Positions 11,966 through 24,900 of a stretch of 64,000 nt of DNA are shown one piece after another. The notes below the pieces were generated by a model. The model was not told the DNA's origin. It saw only the letters and a program-made list of their open reading frames with translations, and searched no databases. Made by a program: the position numbers and the translations under genes. This DNA comes from Emydura subglobosa (taxonomy: Eukaryota; Chordata; Testudines; Chelidae), in contig ML680043.1 in assembly GCA_007922225.1 (NCBI GenBank), positions 166,033 through 230,032 on the forward strand. The letters run 5' to 3'. The first letter of the stretch is position 1. Each line of letters starts with the position of its first letter.

Positions 11966-14610
11966 GTGGAGGGATTTGAACTGGAATCTGCCACCTCTCA
12001 AGTAAGTGCTGGTAAGAGTACTACTGGGTCCCTACTGGGGTATGGGACAATTTTGTGTGAGGCCCCCTCAATCTCTCCTTCTGAAACTGTTCCATTGATG
12101 GTCACTAATTATTGAGTAATTGCAGCAGGGTGACTGGATACCCCACAATTTGCTTGAGTGTTCGAACCATCAGACTACAGAGTCATTCTCATGCTTGTTC
12201 TTTGTCTCTCTCTGTGGCTCAAAAGATTCTTTAATACAGAACAACTCAGAGAGAGAAAAAGAAAGCATGCAAGCTTCTGGATAATGAGTGAGCTGGTTAG
12301 CTCAGTCAGGCAGGATGTGGGTGAATCAGGATCCCGCTGTCCTGCTTCAATGACTTGTTAATCATTTCTCTGCAGTGGAACAGCTTCAATAAGAAAGATT
12401 GGGAAAAAGCCCCATCAGCCTATCCCTTAACCCAGTGGTTATAGCAGAGAACCATCAAATCCCTTGTACTGCTCAGAAGTAGGGGGACCTAAACCAGGGT
12501 TCTCCCTGCTTAGGAGGCTGGCTTTGCACATCTCAACTAAGGGCACCTATCTCTCTGCATTCCAGGTAGAGGAGATTAGAAGCTGAGCTCCAGCTTTGTG
12601 TATGACAGTGATTTTCGAAGGAGCCTAAAGGTAGGTGTTATGATGCTGAACGTCACAACACCTAACTTCTTTTGTGCATTCAGGACTCACTCGCTGGGAT
12701 TTTTAAGCAGCAAATACAGACACTGTGATCCACTTCTAAGTGCAAATGTGGGTCTCAGTGCTAGTGACTGTGCGTTATTAGCAGTAGTAGGTCTCTTCGT
12801 TAGCTGCTAAGACTGATGTGTAAACTCCACATTTGGTTGTCCCTTCTTGATATCTTCTTCCTCAGGTGTCTTCATTTGTTCCCATGAAAGAAAAGCTCAG
12901 GGAGCATCACTCCATCTACACGCTTCTATTCTGAAATTTAGCTTCACTTTGTCATTCCACTGCATAGCCCGCCCTGTCCCTCACCCCATATTACCTTCCT
13001 TCCACACACCCCTTTTCTGGCTCCCTCTTATTTCCCTGACCTTACAGTGACCCTCTCTGTCTCTGCACAGATCAGCACCTAGCCATCTTCCTTGACAACA
13101 GGAAACAATAGGAGGTGAAGGCCTTCTTGTCAAGGGCAAGTCTTATCATCACTTGTAAATGCTGTCTGGAAGTGGCAATTAAAATGATGTTGCCTGAGGG
13201 TCTCCTGTGACTTCAGTGCTGCTGAAAGAAATGGGACAAGGCAGCCATTTAGGTTCTGGCTTCATAGCAACTCGATACCTGTGACTGGCCCTGCAAGGTG
13301 GGAGGGTCCCAGGACTCGGGCTCCAGCCTGAGGCTTGAAGTCTACACAGCAGTGAAACAACCCCCAGCGTGAGCCCCGCGAGCCCAAGTCAGGTGTCAAA
13401 GGCCAGCTCTGGGTTTTTCTTTGCTGTGCAGACACACCCTTCGACAAAGGGAAAAGCTTCCCTGTTTGTTCATAGATAATGGGAATCTTTAAAAAATCTC
13501 TGCATAATCCAGTATTGAGGGTTGTTGATAAGAGCTGGGTGGGAATTTTATCATAATTTTTTTTAATGAAAAATGCCATTTTGTCAACAAAGAAACTTTA
13601 TGTGGGAAAGGCTCAATTTTGCTTAAACTTTCACTGCTTAGACTGTGCAGGTCTAGGATGGAATTTCCGGTCAACATCAATGGAGGAGACACACCCACTC
13701 CAGATTAGATACTAGTCCCATACCTAAGGAACTGCTTGGTCAGGTGAAACGCAGGTTCAAGTACCTCCTCTGAATGAAAAAAGGAGGCACTTGACTTTGG
13801 GTCTTATGCATCCCAGTTAAATGCCCTATTTAGGGGAGGCTGGGTTTCTTTCTTTGTCTCTGTTTTTTGGAGGGGAAAATTGATAGGTCTTGATGTCACC
13901 CCGATGTGGGTCAGGACATTGTTTTGAAATGTCCAGCATTTTTGCAGGATGGGGAGACTATCTCCTACCCAGATATATGGTGGTGCTGGTAGCTTAATGA
14001 AAGCCCTGACATGGTGGTGATGGGGCTGAGGGTGTGGAGTGGGTGAACCCTGATATTGATTCTGAGGAGATTGAACCCTTTCATTAGCGATGTCTCCTCA
14101 ATAAGGGGAGGGCTCAGGCCCCCTCCCAAAGATACCAGGTCCCCCTCCCCATGCTGCCCTCTTCCCATTCACCGGGGCACTCAGATATCACTCTGCTCAG
14201 GCCGAACTTTTGTCCTGACAGTGTGTTGCCCTGGAAACTGGCTCCTGAGGCAGCTCCTGGTTCTGCAGGGGCCTGGCTCAGAGAACTTGCAGCTGCTGCC
14301 CAGGATTGGCACCCCAATAATGGAGGCCCCATATTCCACCACTGGTGGCCCAGCCCAATCAGCCACTGGCCCCAGGAAGGATAGGCCTGGCCAGGGCCCC
14401 CAAAATATGTCCCAAGGGTGAGGGATCTAATAACATTTACTACCCACAAATATGAACTGCCTCACTAATCTTCCATCCTGGGGGACTTGTTCCTATAATC
14501 TCACCCCTAGGGGGGAATTACACTTCATAAAGTGTTCCTGGTTAAAACGCTCAAATAATCTACTTCTCAGAAGAAGTACACTCCCTAATCTCTTCTTTTG
14601 GAGAGGCTGA

Positions 14611-16478
14611 ACCCCATAATATGTTCATTAATGATATGGAGAATGGGGTGGATTGGACCCTCAGAAAGTTTGCAGATGACACTAAAATGAGGGGAATGGT
14701 AAATATGCTGGAGGGTAGAGATAGGATATAGAGTGACTTAGATTGGAGGATTGGGCCAAAATAAATCTGATGAGGTTCAGCAAGGACAAGTGCAGAGTCC
14801 TGCACTTAGGATGGAAGAATCCCATGCACAGCTACAGACTCGGGACCGACAGGCTAAGCAGAAGTTCTGCAGAAAAGGAGCTGGGGGTTACACTGGACAA
14901 CAAGCTGGATATGAGTCAACAGTGTGCCTTTATTGCCAAGAAGGCTAATAACATATTGGGCTGCATTAGTAGGAGCATTGCCAGCAGATCGAGGGAAGTG
15001 CTTATTCCCTTCTATTCGGCACTGATGAGGCCATATTTGGAGTATTGTGTCCAGTTTGGGGGACCCCCCCCTACAGAAAGGATGTGGACAAGTTGGAGAG
15101 AGTCTGGAAGAGGACAATAAAATTGATTAGGGGGTTGGAGCAGATAACCTATGAGGCCCAACAGCTTCAAGTACCTGAAAGGGGGTTCCAGGGAGGATGG
15201 AGCTAGGCTGTTCTCAGTGGGGGCAGATGACAGAACTAGGAGCAATGGTCTCAAGTTGCAGTGAGGGAGGTCTAGGTTGGATATTAGGAAAAAAGTTTTC
15301 ACTAGGAGGGTGGTGAAGCACTGGAGTGGGTTACATTGGGGAGGTGGTGGAATCTCCATCCTTAGAGGCTTTTAAGGCCTGGCTTGAGAAATCCCTGGCT
15401 GGGATGATTTAATTGGGGTTGGTCCTTGTAGGAAGGCGCTGTGGCCCTCCTCAGAGCCTGGGCCCCAGGAAGGGCTGCAACGCCCCGGCCGGAGAGTAAC
15501 AGGTCCATCAGGCCAGTCTGCCTGGCAACAGGGGGGCGGAGCTTCCGCAGGAACAGGAAGTATAAAAGGCCCCACAGCTCAGTAGAAGGCAGGCTGCTGC
15601 TGGAGGTAGATGTGCCTTCCCGCTGGCTGCGGCTTAGGTCAGACCCCAGTCGAGCAACTACTCAGAGTAACTGCCTCCCAGAGGGGAGGCCCCAGAAACT
15701 GCCTGACTTGCCAGGCCTCAGGGACTGGACCGAGCTCCCTGGGGCCTGTGGGTGGGAGATGCCGGCTGGGACCTGGAGGAGCTGCCTGATGCCGAACCCC
15801 AGGAGCCCTGTGACCTGGGGGAGCTCCCTGACTTGCTGCTGATTGATGAGGAGGGACTGGTGAGCCTGCCGTGTGTCGAGTACCCCAGTGACCTTGAGGA
15901 CACGGAGGGTGCTCAGGTACCTGGGGACCAGGGGGAGGAAGTGGCCCAGGGACAGCCATCTAGACAGTGGCTGAATCAGGGGCTAGCCCCAATCAGCGTG
16001 TTGCAGCTGCAGTCCCGCTGATTCAGTGGCAACGGCTGTGCCACTGATGGGCCCTGGGCTGGGACACAGTGGAGACAGGTGGGCCTGCGTCCACCTCCCC
16101 CCCTTCCCTAGTCACCCTGGGAAAAAGTGCTCTCCCCTGCCGCTACAGACAGAGGATTCCCTGCCTGTTTGCCTTGTCCTGCCTAAGGGCCGGAGGCAAT
16201 AGACTGCTTACCTGCCTCGCCCTGCCTGGGGGTTGGAGACTATAGACTACTTGTCTGTCCATCCTGCCTGAGGGCCGGGGCTAAGACTCGTGCACAGGCA
16301 CTAGAACATTCCCCTTATAAAAAGGTGCTGTGGCCTTCTTGGAGCCTGGGCCCGAGGAAGGGCCGCAACGTCCCAGCCGGACAGTACCACCAGCGTACAG
16401 TTCTGCTTTGAGCAGGGGGTTGGACTAGATGCCTCCTGAGGTCACTTCAAACCCTAATCTTCTATGATTCTATGATAG
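14611..16478 (+). mobile_element. CR1 LINE 3' part, split by a solo LTR
   Basis: Reverse-transcriptase remnants appear: FINDMENGV, KFADDTK, KCRVLHLGW, KELGVTLDNKLDMS and PYLEYCVQF. The untranslated tail runs to 15426, is interrupted, and resumes at 16405 with GCTTTGAGCAGGGGGTTGGA, ending TCTATGATTCTATGA, the CR1 3' end. Frameshifts and stops make it inactive. Confidence 0.9.
15427..16399 (+). mobile_element. Solo LTR inserted in the CR1
   Basis: 973 bp beginning TGTA and ending TACA, flanked by a near-perfect 5-bp target duplication (GTCCT at 15422-15426, GTTCT at 16400-16404). A TATA box, TATAAAA, lies at 15561. The first and last about 65 bp are similar to each other (GCTGTGGCC ... GGGCTGCAACG). 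The interior has a broken acidic, proline-rich reading frame shared with the LTR at 52258. No internal retroviral region remains. Confidence 0.8.
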
Positions 16479-16949
16479 GGAATTAGCCTTCCAAATTTGC
16501 CCCTATAGAGGATTTACATCCCATAATTAGTTCTGGACATAAATAACCTCATTAAATCTGCCTCCTCAAATAAATCTGCCCTTTAACCCACCCAGTCTGA
16601 ATACTAGAGCACCAAATTTTCTCTGCGATGTATTCTACTCAGAACAATTTTTTTGGATACCCAGACCTGCAGGAAGTTGCTATAATTGAAAACCCAATGT
16701 TCAGGAATTTAAGGTGAAGCATTTACAGCCAGAATGATGCTGTATTATCCAAATGGATTTCCTTTATGTTGTATTAGTTGGACAACTGACCTTCAAATTG
16801 ATTTTAAAGCACCAGGTATTTTTGAACTGTTTCCAATTCTGTTGAAATAAGCAGCTCTGAGTTCCTCTTAGAGAAGGAGTAATGTATTCAGTTAATACCA
16901 CAATGGATAAGTAGAATAAAAAAGGAAAAGAACATATATTTGGTGTTTA

Positions 16950-17170
16950 GCTTAACAATAACACCCAGATTTTACACAACACTTCTCATTAGTAGATCTC
17001 AAAGTGGAGGTCAGTATCATTATCCCCATTGTACAGAAGGGGAAAATGAGGCACAAAGCAGAGACGTGATTTGATCAAGGTCACCCAGCAGGATAACAGC
17101 AGAGCTGAGAAACGGAACCCAGGGCTCCTAAATCCCACTCCAGAGATCAAGTCATTAGACAACATTGCCT
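16950..17170 (+). repeat. MIR-type SINE
   Basis: CATTATCCCCATTGTACAGAAGGGGAAAATGAGGCACAAAGC...GGTCACCCAGCAGG...ACCCAGGGCTCCTAAATCCCA. A near-complete MIR. Confidence 0.8.
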
Positions 17171-17238
17171 CCCTTGTATCAGGTTAATATTAAATAAATT
17201 ATATTATTATTCTTAGTTTTATTTATTTTTATATAAAA

Positions 17239-17264
17239 TATATATATATATATATATATATATA
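17239..17264. repeat. (TA)n microsatellite
   Basis: About 13 TA units in AT-rich sequence between genes A and B. Confidence 0.95.
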
Positions 17265-18193
17265 ATAACACAATACATAGATGATTATATTATTCCTGAT
17301 TATAAGCACAAGTATTTTGATCTAATCTCTTTTGCATCATCCATTTGTAGAATAGCAATTCTATTTTTGAGTGTTTGAGATAAACTGACCAGGTGTTTTG
17401 GAGACACAAGGGGGCTGTACTCTTTGAAAATGTTACTAACCATTTCTGAGTCATCATAACTTCAAAACAGCTTGAGTTCGTGTAAGAAAAATATAATATG
17501 AAGCACAGGGGACATGTATTAACTAACTACTTCAAGATTTCTCATGAACATAAAGAATTTAGTGTTACTTAAACTAAATTAGAGACTCAGGAGAACTTCC
17601 AGAGTTATATATGTTATTAACTAAACTAATACATGTCCTGGGATCAATCAGAGAAATGCACCCAGAGGCAGTTTAAAGTTTTACTGAAATATTTGATAGT
17701 TTAATAAAAAATACATGAAAATGACAATACAAAAAACTCCTTGAGGTGTAACCCCATTGAAGAGGCATTAGACAACATCTGAGGTCTTCCATGAGGGCAT
17801 AAAGTTAAACTCTGTTCCAAACCTTAACATTTATATTGATATTGCATAATCAAACTTTCTCTGTATATTATTGGTTTAGATGCCACAGGATAGAGGTAAT
17901 ATATCTTATGGGGTACAGCATTTGTATTAACAATTTCATTTTTTCTTCGTAACCACTCCAGTAGGACTCTTAATTAGCAACTGAATAATTGCAAAATTTT
18001 CTCCCCTTTTCTTTGGGTAGCCATAACTGTGTCTTTTTTTAATTATTCCTTGGCAATATCACACATTCATTTTCCCTCCATCTCAACACATCCCCCCATG
18101 ATTTTGTTAAAGTATTTTCCTATTTAAAAAAAAAATGTAATAAAACATTAACTAAAAATATTTCTATAGAGATAATTTCCATTTCTTTCAGAA

Positions 18194-18199
18194 TTTATT
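18194..18199 (-). terminator. Candidate polyadenylation signal for gene B
   Basis: AATAAA on the minus strand, about 185 bases beyond the B30.2 stop codon. Position and motif fit; further AT-rich alternatives occur downstream, so the true site is unproven. Confidence 0.4.
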
Positions 18200-18381
18200 T
18201 ATTTCAGTTTTTGAGTCAATGAGCCTAGAACCAGTGTTTTCTGTCTCCTTTTTCCTCTTTTTTTCTGTTTTGTTTAATTTTCAGTTTCTACTTTGTTTAT
18301 GTTAGTGTTTCTGAGGTTTCACATTTTTCTATATCCTTCTCCTCTTTGTAGTGAGTTTTACTTCTCCAGAGTAACTAGATC

Positions 18382-18944
18382 TCACATTTCCTTTCTCAGA
18401 GGCTTTAAAGGGACGGGAGCTTTGATGGGGTGGATTGTTAGCGGTTTCTGCTCTCCTGTGCTATTTCCGGGACTGAGGAATGGATAATAAAATTTCTCAG
18501 TAAACTCTGCAGGAATAGTTACAATGGGGAACATTGAACATGCTTCAAAAAATGAGATTATTCCATTTTCCCGATCCAGAAATACACCAATCACTTTATA
18601 TGGTGCATCCTTCTTTTCAATCTTAGCACTCTTTTTGCCTGAAAATAAGCCTCCCTGGGATCTCTTCAGAGACCAATATCCCTCCTCAGGGAGTTTCTCT
18701 GTCTTCTCTCTTTTCACGGTCTCCCTCAGAGCCTGACTCAGCACCCCCAGCTCCCAGTCCTCTTTGTCCCCCACCTCCACCTCCCAGTACTGCCTCCCAC
18801 ACTCAAACCCCTCCCTTCCTATTATGATCAGGACTCCGGAGGCTGCGTTCAGCTCTGGAGATGCAGGTTCATGCCAGACTCTTTTCCGATCCTCAGACAC
18901 TTTGAGTTCTGGGTGTTTGCAATCTGGATCCAGAGTGATGGGAA
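18382..18944 (-). CDS. Gene B terminal exon: B30.2 (PRY-SPRY) domain
   Basis: 563 bp from the acceptor CTCCCCAG to the stop at 18384-18382. PRY begins [17 protein letters not shown] landmarks are [39 protein letters not shown] (a variant of the usual LDYExGxxSF) and FYYPFLSP. The domain is cytoplasmic and binds proteins or small ligands in other family members. The tail after the domain is short and basic-proline ([13 protein letters not shown]). All expected landmarks are present, so it is probably folded and functional. Confidence 0.96.
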
Positions 18945-21900
18945 CTGGGGAGAGAAACCAGAATAGTTCCCTGGTTAGGAAGGAGTTACTCAGTGACACT
19001 CAGTGTAATGAGAAGGGATGGGGAATAAACCAGAAGTTAAATGAATTTTGAAATGAGAAATTCATGTAAATATCAATGTAATTGGAAGCATATGACAGTA
19101 ATTTACACACTCTGCAGGCAAAGTCCAGGCTTGGGGCAGGGAGATGGCATGGGGAGCTTTTCCCACTCTTGCACTCCAGCGCTGGAGTAAGGAAGGAGGG
19201 GTGCTGGCTATGGTCCCTGCTGCTGTATCTTTGCTCCAAGGGAGTGATGTCAGCTGGCTTGGGGCCAGGAGGAAGCATTTTCTGGAGGTGAGATACAAGC
19301 TGTTTCTTTGTGAGCAGCAGTAAGGAGCAATATGGAGCATACTGCTTTCAGGCTGCTCTGATCTGTCCTACCCTGCTGTGGCTGGATGGTTCCTGGGTGT
19401 GCTATTCAGCTGCTGCCACACCAGAGACTCTGAAGATGAGCTTGATCAGTGTATGGAGGGGATGGTATGATGAGACTGCCTACAATGGCACCTAGCCGAT
19501 CTGCAACTGCTAACTGGAAATATCTCCAGTGTCTGGTGATGGGACACTGGATGGGGAAGGCTCTGAGTGATTACAGAGCATTCATTCTCAGGTGTCTGGC
19601 TGGTGGGTCTTGCCCACATGCTCAGGGTCTAACTGATCACCAGATTTGGGATCAGGAAGGTTTTCTCCCCCAGGTCAGATTGGCAGAGATCCTGAGGGGT
19701 TTCGCCTTCCTCTGCAGCATGGGACATGGGTCACTTGCAGGTTTAAACTAGTGTAAATGGTGTCTTTTCTGTAACTTGAAGCCTTTAAATCATGATTTGA
19801 TGACTTCAGTAACTCAGCCAGAGGTTATGGGTCTGTAATCAGTGTGAGTGAGTAAGGGTGTGGCCTCCAATGTGCCATCAGTGTGGCCTCCAATACGCAG
19901 GAGGTCAGACTGTATGATCATGATGGTCCCTTCTGACCTTAAATTCCATGAGTCTAAGACAAGCAGGACTCTTCCTAAATTTTGCTATGAAAAACCATTA
20001 TGAAAAGTACTATGGGTCCGATGCTGAGAAGCGCTGAGCTCTCTGGCCCTACAAAACACTTAAGAACATAAATATCTCAATTGACTGCAACAGCTTTATT
20101 GGCTCAGGTCAGAGTGCTCAGCATCTTGCAAGACCAAATCCTATGTGCTGTATAAACAGACACACAAACATACCTAAAGGAGGGGGTGGTGCTTGGTCCT
20201 CTGCTCTGCCCGGAATCTGGAGAAGCTCACATCTGCCTCTGTCTGTCCTGCTGCCAGCTTAAACTCAGGGTGGCTAAAACTGAACTCCTCATCATTACTC
20301 CCAACTCTGTCATGCTCCTTCCTTTCTTCTGGTGATAGCGCTGTGTTAACCTTGATGCCCAGACTCACAGACTTGGCGTTATATTTATTGCCTCTCTCTG
20401 TTGACAGATACTGTCCGTTCTCTCTCCAGAACCTCTCAAAAACCCACCTCTCCCTTCCTATCCTTGTGATTCCAGTCCTTGGTCATCTCATGCTTCCGCG
20501 TGTCCCACAATCTCCTCATCTCTGATCTCCAGAGCTTCCACTTCACATCCCTCCGTTTATATAAACTACTGCAGCTCAAGTCATGCCCTCACCTGCCCTG
20601 TCTCATATTGCCCCACCTGTCAGTCACCTTCTTGAATCCCTACATTAACTTTCCCTTACGCTGCACTTCAGGATCAAGCTTTTTATCCACATCTCCAATG
20701 CTCTGCACAGTGCACCTACATCTTCGCCTTCATCTCTCATTATCACACCTCTCCCTCCACCAGACTCCCACCCAAACACTCCCTATTGATACTTCTCCCA
20801 ATCTCATCTTTATGCCTTCTTCCATGCTTTGCCATATTCCAGGAGCTCGCTCTTGTCTTAGTATGCAATGCACACATCCTCTCTTCATTCAAGTTTCTTG
20901 TTAGGTAAAACTCCGCTAATGTTAACCCTCTCCAGCAAAATACTGTTCCATACCAATCTGCAGCAAGAACAACACACACACACTCTCACATAAACACTGT
21001 TATGCTGTAAGATATAAGCACTATCTAGATCTCATCCAGAGCATGTTGTATGTGAATATTTTTCTCTATTTATTTAGGCCCCAGTCCAGTACAGCACTTA
21101 GACACACGCAGATTTTAAGCAAGTCTCCCATTGACTTCAATGGGCCTATTCACATTCTTAGATTTAAGCATGTGCTTCAATACTTTGTTGGACTAGGATC
21201 TTCAATTGTAAACTGTTCTTGACAGGGACTATAGATTCCTAAGCATTAAGACATCACTGAGTTCATAGTAAATGCTTAACAAATAATTATTGTTATGGAA
21301 AACAGGTAAATTACAATAGAATTGAAGGTACAGATGGAATGAAATATAAACATATTTTATATCACACTTATCTCTAAATAAATCCAGTCAATACACAAGG
21401 AATAATTTTCTTTTCAAATATTAATCTTCTGAAAGGAAATATCATCTGTGTAATTTATAGATAGTGGGTTTATTGTATACATTTCAGCTTACCAGCATAG
21501 CTCTGCGCTCTTCTGAAATCTTTAAAGGAAAAACCAATTAATATGTTACAAATCTATGGCACAATGAAATACAATGTAGTTTAAAATGTCTTCTGTCTGC
21601 CTACTCATGTGTTTATAGTACACCCATCCCCATGCTATTTTAACCTACTTAATACATGAGCAATAATTTTCATTTCAAGAATAACTGTGATTCAAAACAA
21701 CTCAACTTACCCAGCTCTACTGAGATTCGATCTGAAATGAAAGGATATTCCAGTCACTGACCCATTTTTTCTTCTCAGATTTTTAAAAACAGTATCAGAC
21801 ATCTCTGTAGGGAGGATGCTCAGGAAATGGGCTCAGCAATGCAACTTTATTTATTTGTGCAACTAATTCTTTATCAATGATAACAGTCCCTTTAAATTTA

Positions 21901-24900
21901 ATGGCACCATTCATCTAAACAAGGGTTCTGGAACTGGACTCAGTTTCAGAGCTTTCTTTTCAGGAAAAGTGATGATAACACGGTCATTGAGACTGAATTT
22001 TAATCTATTTTCCTTAAGCTCCCTTGAAAATCACAATCTAAAATGTCAGTTGGAATGAAATAATGAATTGGGGAAGGGCCCCAGTTCTGGGGAAGGGACT
22101 ACAACCCACAACTGCATTAAAAAGGGAAGACAAAAAAGAACAGGTCAGTCTGCAAAATGTCTTTGATGCCTGTACACCGATGGAAGGAGTATGGGGAACA
22201 AGGGGGATGAACAGGAAGTCATAAAACAGACGTGGCCAAAGTTACTGACTCCCCAAAAACCCTCCTCTCCGCTAGGCAGAATCCTCTAGCCACACCACCC
22301 AGTTGCAGGGCAGAAGCTCTGAGCTCTCCACCCCAGGCTGGTGGGTGGAGAAGAGGGGGGCATAAGGGGTTCCATAAGCCACACTTTAACTATAAAACAG
22401 CCACATGCCACAGTTTGGCCACCCCTGTCACAGTATGTGATGAAAATTATGATTTATCTGGCATTAGAGATTTGGTGGAACAACTCCCATGAGTGGATTG
22501 CCAGCACTGAGGGATATAGCTTGTTCCAGAAGGATAAATATGGGAAAAATGGAGGAGGAATTGAAATGTACATAAAAAATGTATACCCATATATCTAATG
22601 AGTGTATCTGGGTGAGGATAAAAAGGGAAAAGAATAGTAATTATGTTATGGTAAGGGTCTATTATAAACCAACAAATCAAGATGAGGAAATATATGAGGC
22701 ATTCTTCATCTAAGTAACAAGAATAGCTAACACGCATGAGCTCATATTAATGGGGGATTTTAATTTCATAGAATCATAGAATATTAGAGTTGGATTGGAC
22801 CTCAGGAGGTCATCTAGTCCAACCCCCTGCTCAAAGCAGGACTAACCTCAGCTATATCATCCCAGCCAGGGCTTTGCCAAGCCTCAGCTTAAAAACCTCT
22901 AAAGATGGAGATTCCACCACCTCCCTAGGTAACCCATTCCAGTGCTTCACCACCCTCCTAGTGAAAAACGTTTTCCTAATGTCCAACCTAGACATCCCTG
23001 ATATCCGTTTCAAAATTATTGCACCAAAACATATGTCCTGCAAGTTCTCAGCATGCGTAGTGGACAATTTGCTAATTCAGAAAGTTGTGCTGTGGTAATA
23101 CAAACTAATAAGTAAATAAGCAATTCAATCAATCAATCAATAAATAAAGGGTGTTCACCGCTTTGTTACAATATATTAAGCAAGGCAGATTCATAATCAA
23201 GAGAGAATATTTCGCAATCCCATGAGAACACAGATAGAGATCCACATGACTTGCTTTCACAACACAAAAAACAGGTGTCACCTGATGAAATTAATAGGCT
23301 GCAGGTTTAACGCAAAGAAGAGGTACTTTTTCAGACAAGACACAACTAACCTGTGGAACTCATTGCCACGGAATGTGATTTCCAAAAGAATAAATGGGTT
23401 CAAAGACGAACTAGGTACGTTCATGGAGGATATTTCCACCAATGGCTATTAGCCAAGATGGTCAGGTGTAAACCCATGCTAGGAGAGATCTTAAACTTCT
23501 GACTGCTGGAAGCCAGAAGGGGAAAGCAAGGGTGGATCTCTCCAAAATTGCCCTGTTCCTGTGCTTGCCTCTGTTGGAGACAAGATACTGGGCTAAACAG
23601 ACCACTGGTCTGACCCAGTATGGCAGCTCTTGTGTTCCAGAGGAACAGGCAGAGTCTCACAGACTCGTGTTTGACAACATTTACTGGTTTCACCTTCAAG
23701 ATGCCATAGACCATTTTTTGAGGGGAGAGGTGGCCATCACAGCCTGAACTATTTTCAAAAGCAGTCCCTGAAAAAAAAAGTCTGAGAACCCCTGCCATAG
23801 ACAGACTCACCAGAACACTCACCTGTTTTATTCTAAGCCAGATAAGAAAATAGAATTCATATTAGACAGGTTTTCTTACCCAAACGTTCTTGTGTTTCAC
23901 CAATTGCTGCAAAATAGTAATTTCAGTTAGTACAATGAACACAGAGAGAGAGAATTAGAAGTGACAAAAAGATCAAAGACTTACAGATCCATCAGGACAC
24001 GATGGAGTGCATTATGTAAAACTATTTAGAGGAAATTCTGCTATTACATATGCATGGCAGGAATGCTGATGAATTCTCATTCAGTATTTTACAGCCATCT
24101 GTTTTTATGACTCAGTCTGTCAGCCATTTATTTCAAACAATAGTGCACAAAACACTTGAGGAGGCTGTGATTTACATCTGTTATTATTATTTTTATTTGT
24201 AGCATGCCAGCAGCATGCTATATGCTTTACAGCTATATGCTATATCGTTTAAGACAATAAGGCACATGCTACTAAGAACGAACAATATAATTTGATGATG
24301 TTCTGTAAATAAGAAGGATGCTTGCAAACAGTGACTGAGAAGAGATGTTTAGCAGCTTCTTGTTAGTTAGTTCCATAATCTTTCTTTAGTTGTTTGTATT
24401 TTTGTTTAATATTAACGTAACTTCATTTTGAATATTTCTATGTGGTAGAGTTGGTCATTTTTTAAAATTTCAAAATTATGAAAAAAATTTAATGAAAAAA
24501 ATGGGGAAAATGTTTATGAAAATTGTTCCAGCTTTTTTCTGAAAGCTCTACTTTGAGATGAGGACATGGGTTTATCAGCTGTATAAATGAAATGTGTTTT
24601 AAGGAGGAACTTTCAGCTTGATAGTGTGGAGTCACTTTGGATCCTTGGTCTGTGAAGAATTTTGAAGCACAGGGGACACTTGGGAAAAAGCTATGGATGA
24701 AAAATGGACATGGAAGTTGTAGTTGCAGGTGGAGCAAAGAGCTTGTGGAAGAACTGAAGAGAAACTAGAGTGGAGGGGTCAGACAGAAGCTGAAAATTAG
24801 GGCAAGGGTCTAGCTTTATTGCAGAAGGTATGGGAAATCCAGTTAAAGAATGTGGAGAGAAGGGTGGACTTAGATGAGGGGTCAAGTTAGATGATTTGTT

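Larger units (their letters stand above)
9700..14610. other. 5' region of gene A and A-B intergenic space (left part)
   Basis: Apart from the putative first exon at 11276 and the tRNA-like repeat, this is non-coding. 10140-10830 is GC-rich and purine-rich with chance open frames on both strands and no recognised domain. 13260-13450 resembles the GC-rich palindromic element at 9105. Confidence 0.5.
16480..18381. other. Non-coding stretch downstream of gene B
   Basis: AT-rich; holds a MIR, the TA microsatellite, and the gene B 3' UTR and polyadenylation candidate. Nothing else recognised. Confidence 0.6.

Noticed and set aside
14743..15120. 125-codon ORF as a gene
   Set aside because: It is the C-terminal reverse-transcriptase remnant of a CR1 LINE.
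15752..16021. 89-codon ORF as a host gene
   Set aside because: It lies inside a solo LTR with target-site duplications, so it belongs to the element.
22852..23067. 71-codon minus-strand ORF
   Set aside because: CR1 tail sequence; the translated piece is part of the LINE's 3' end.
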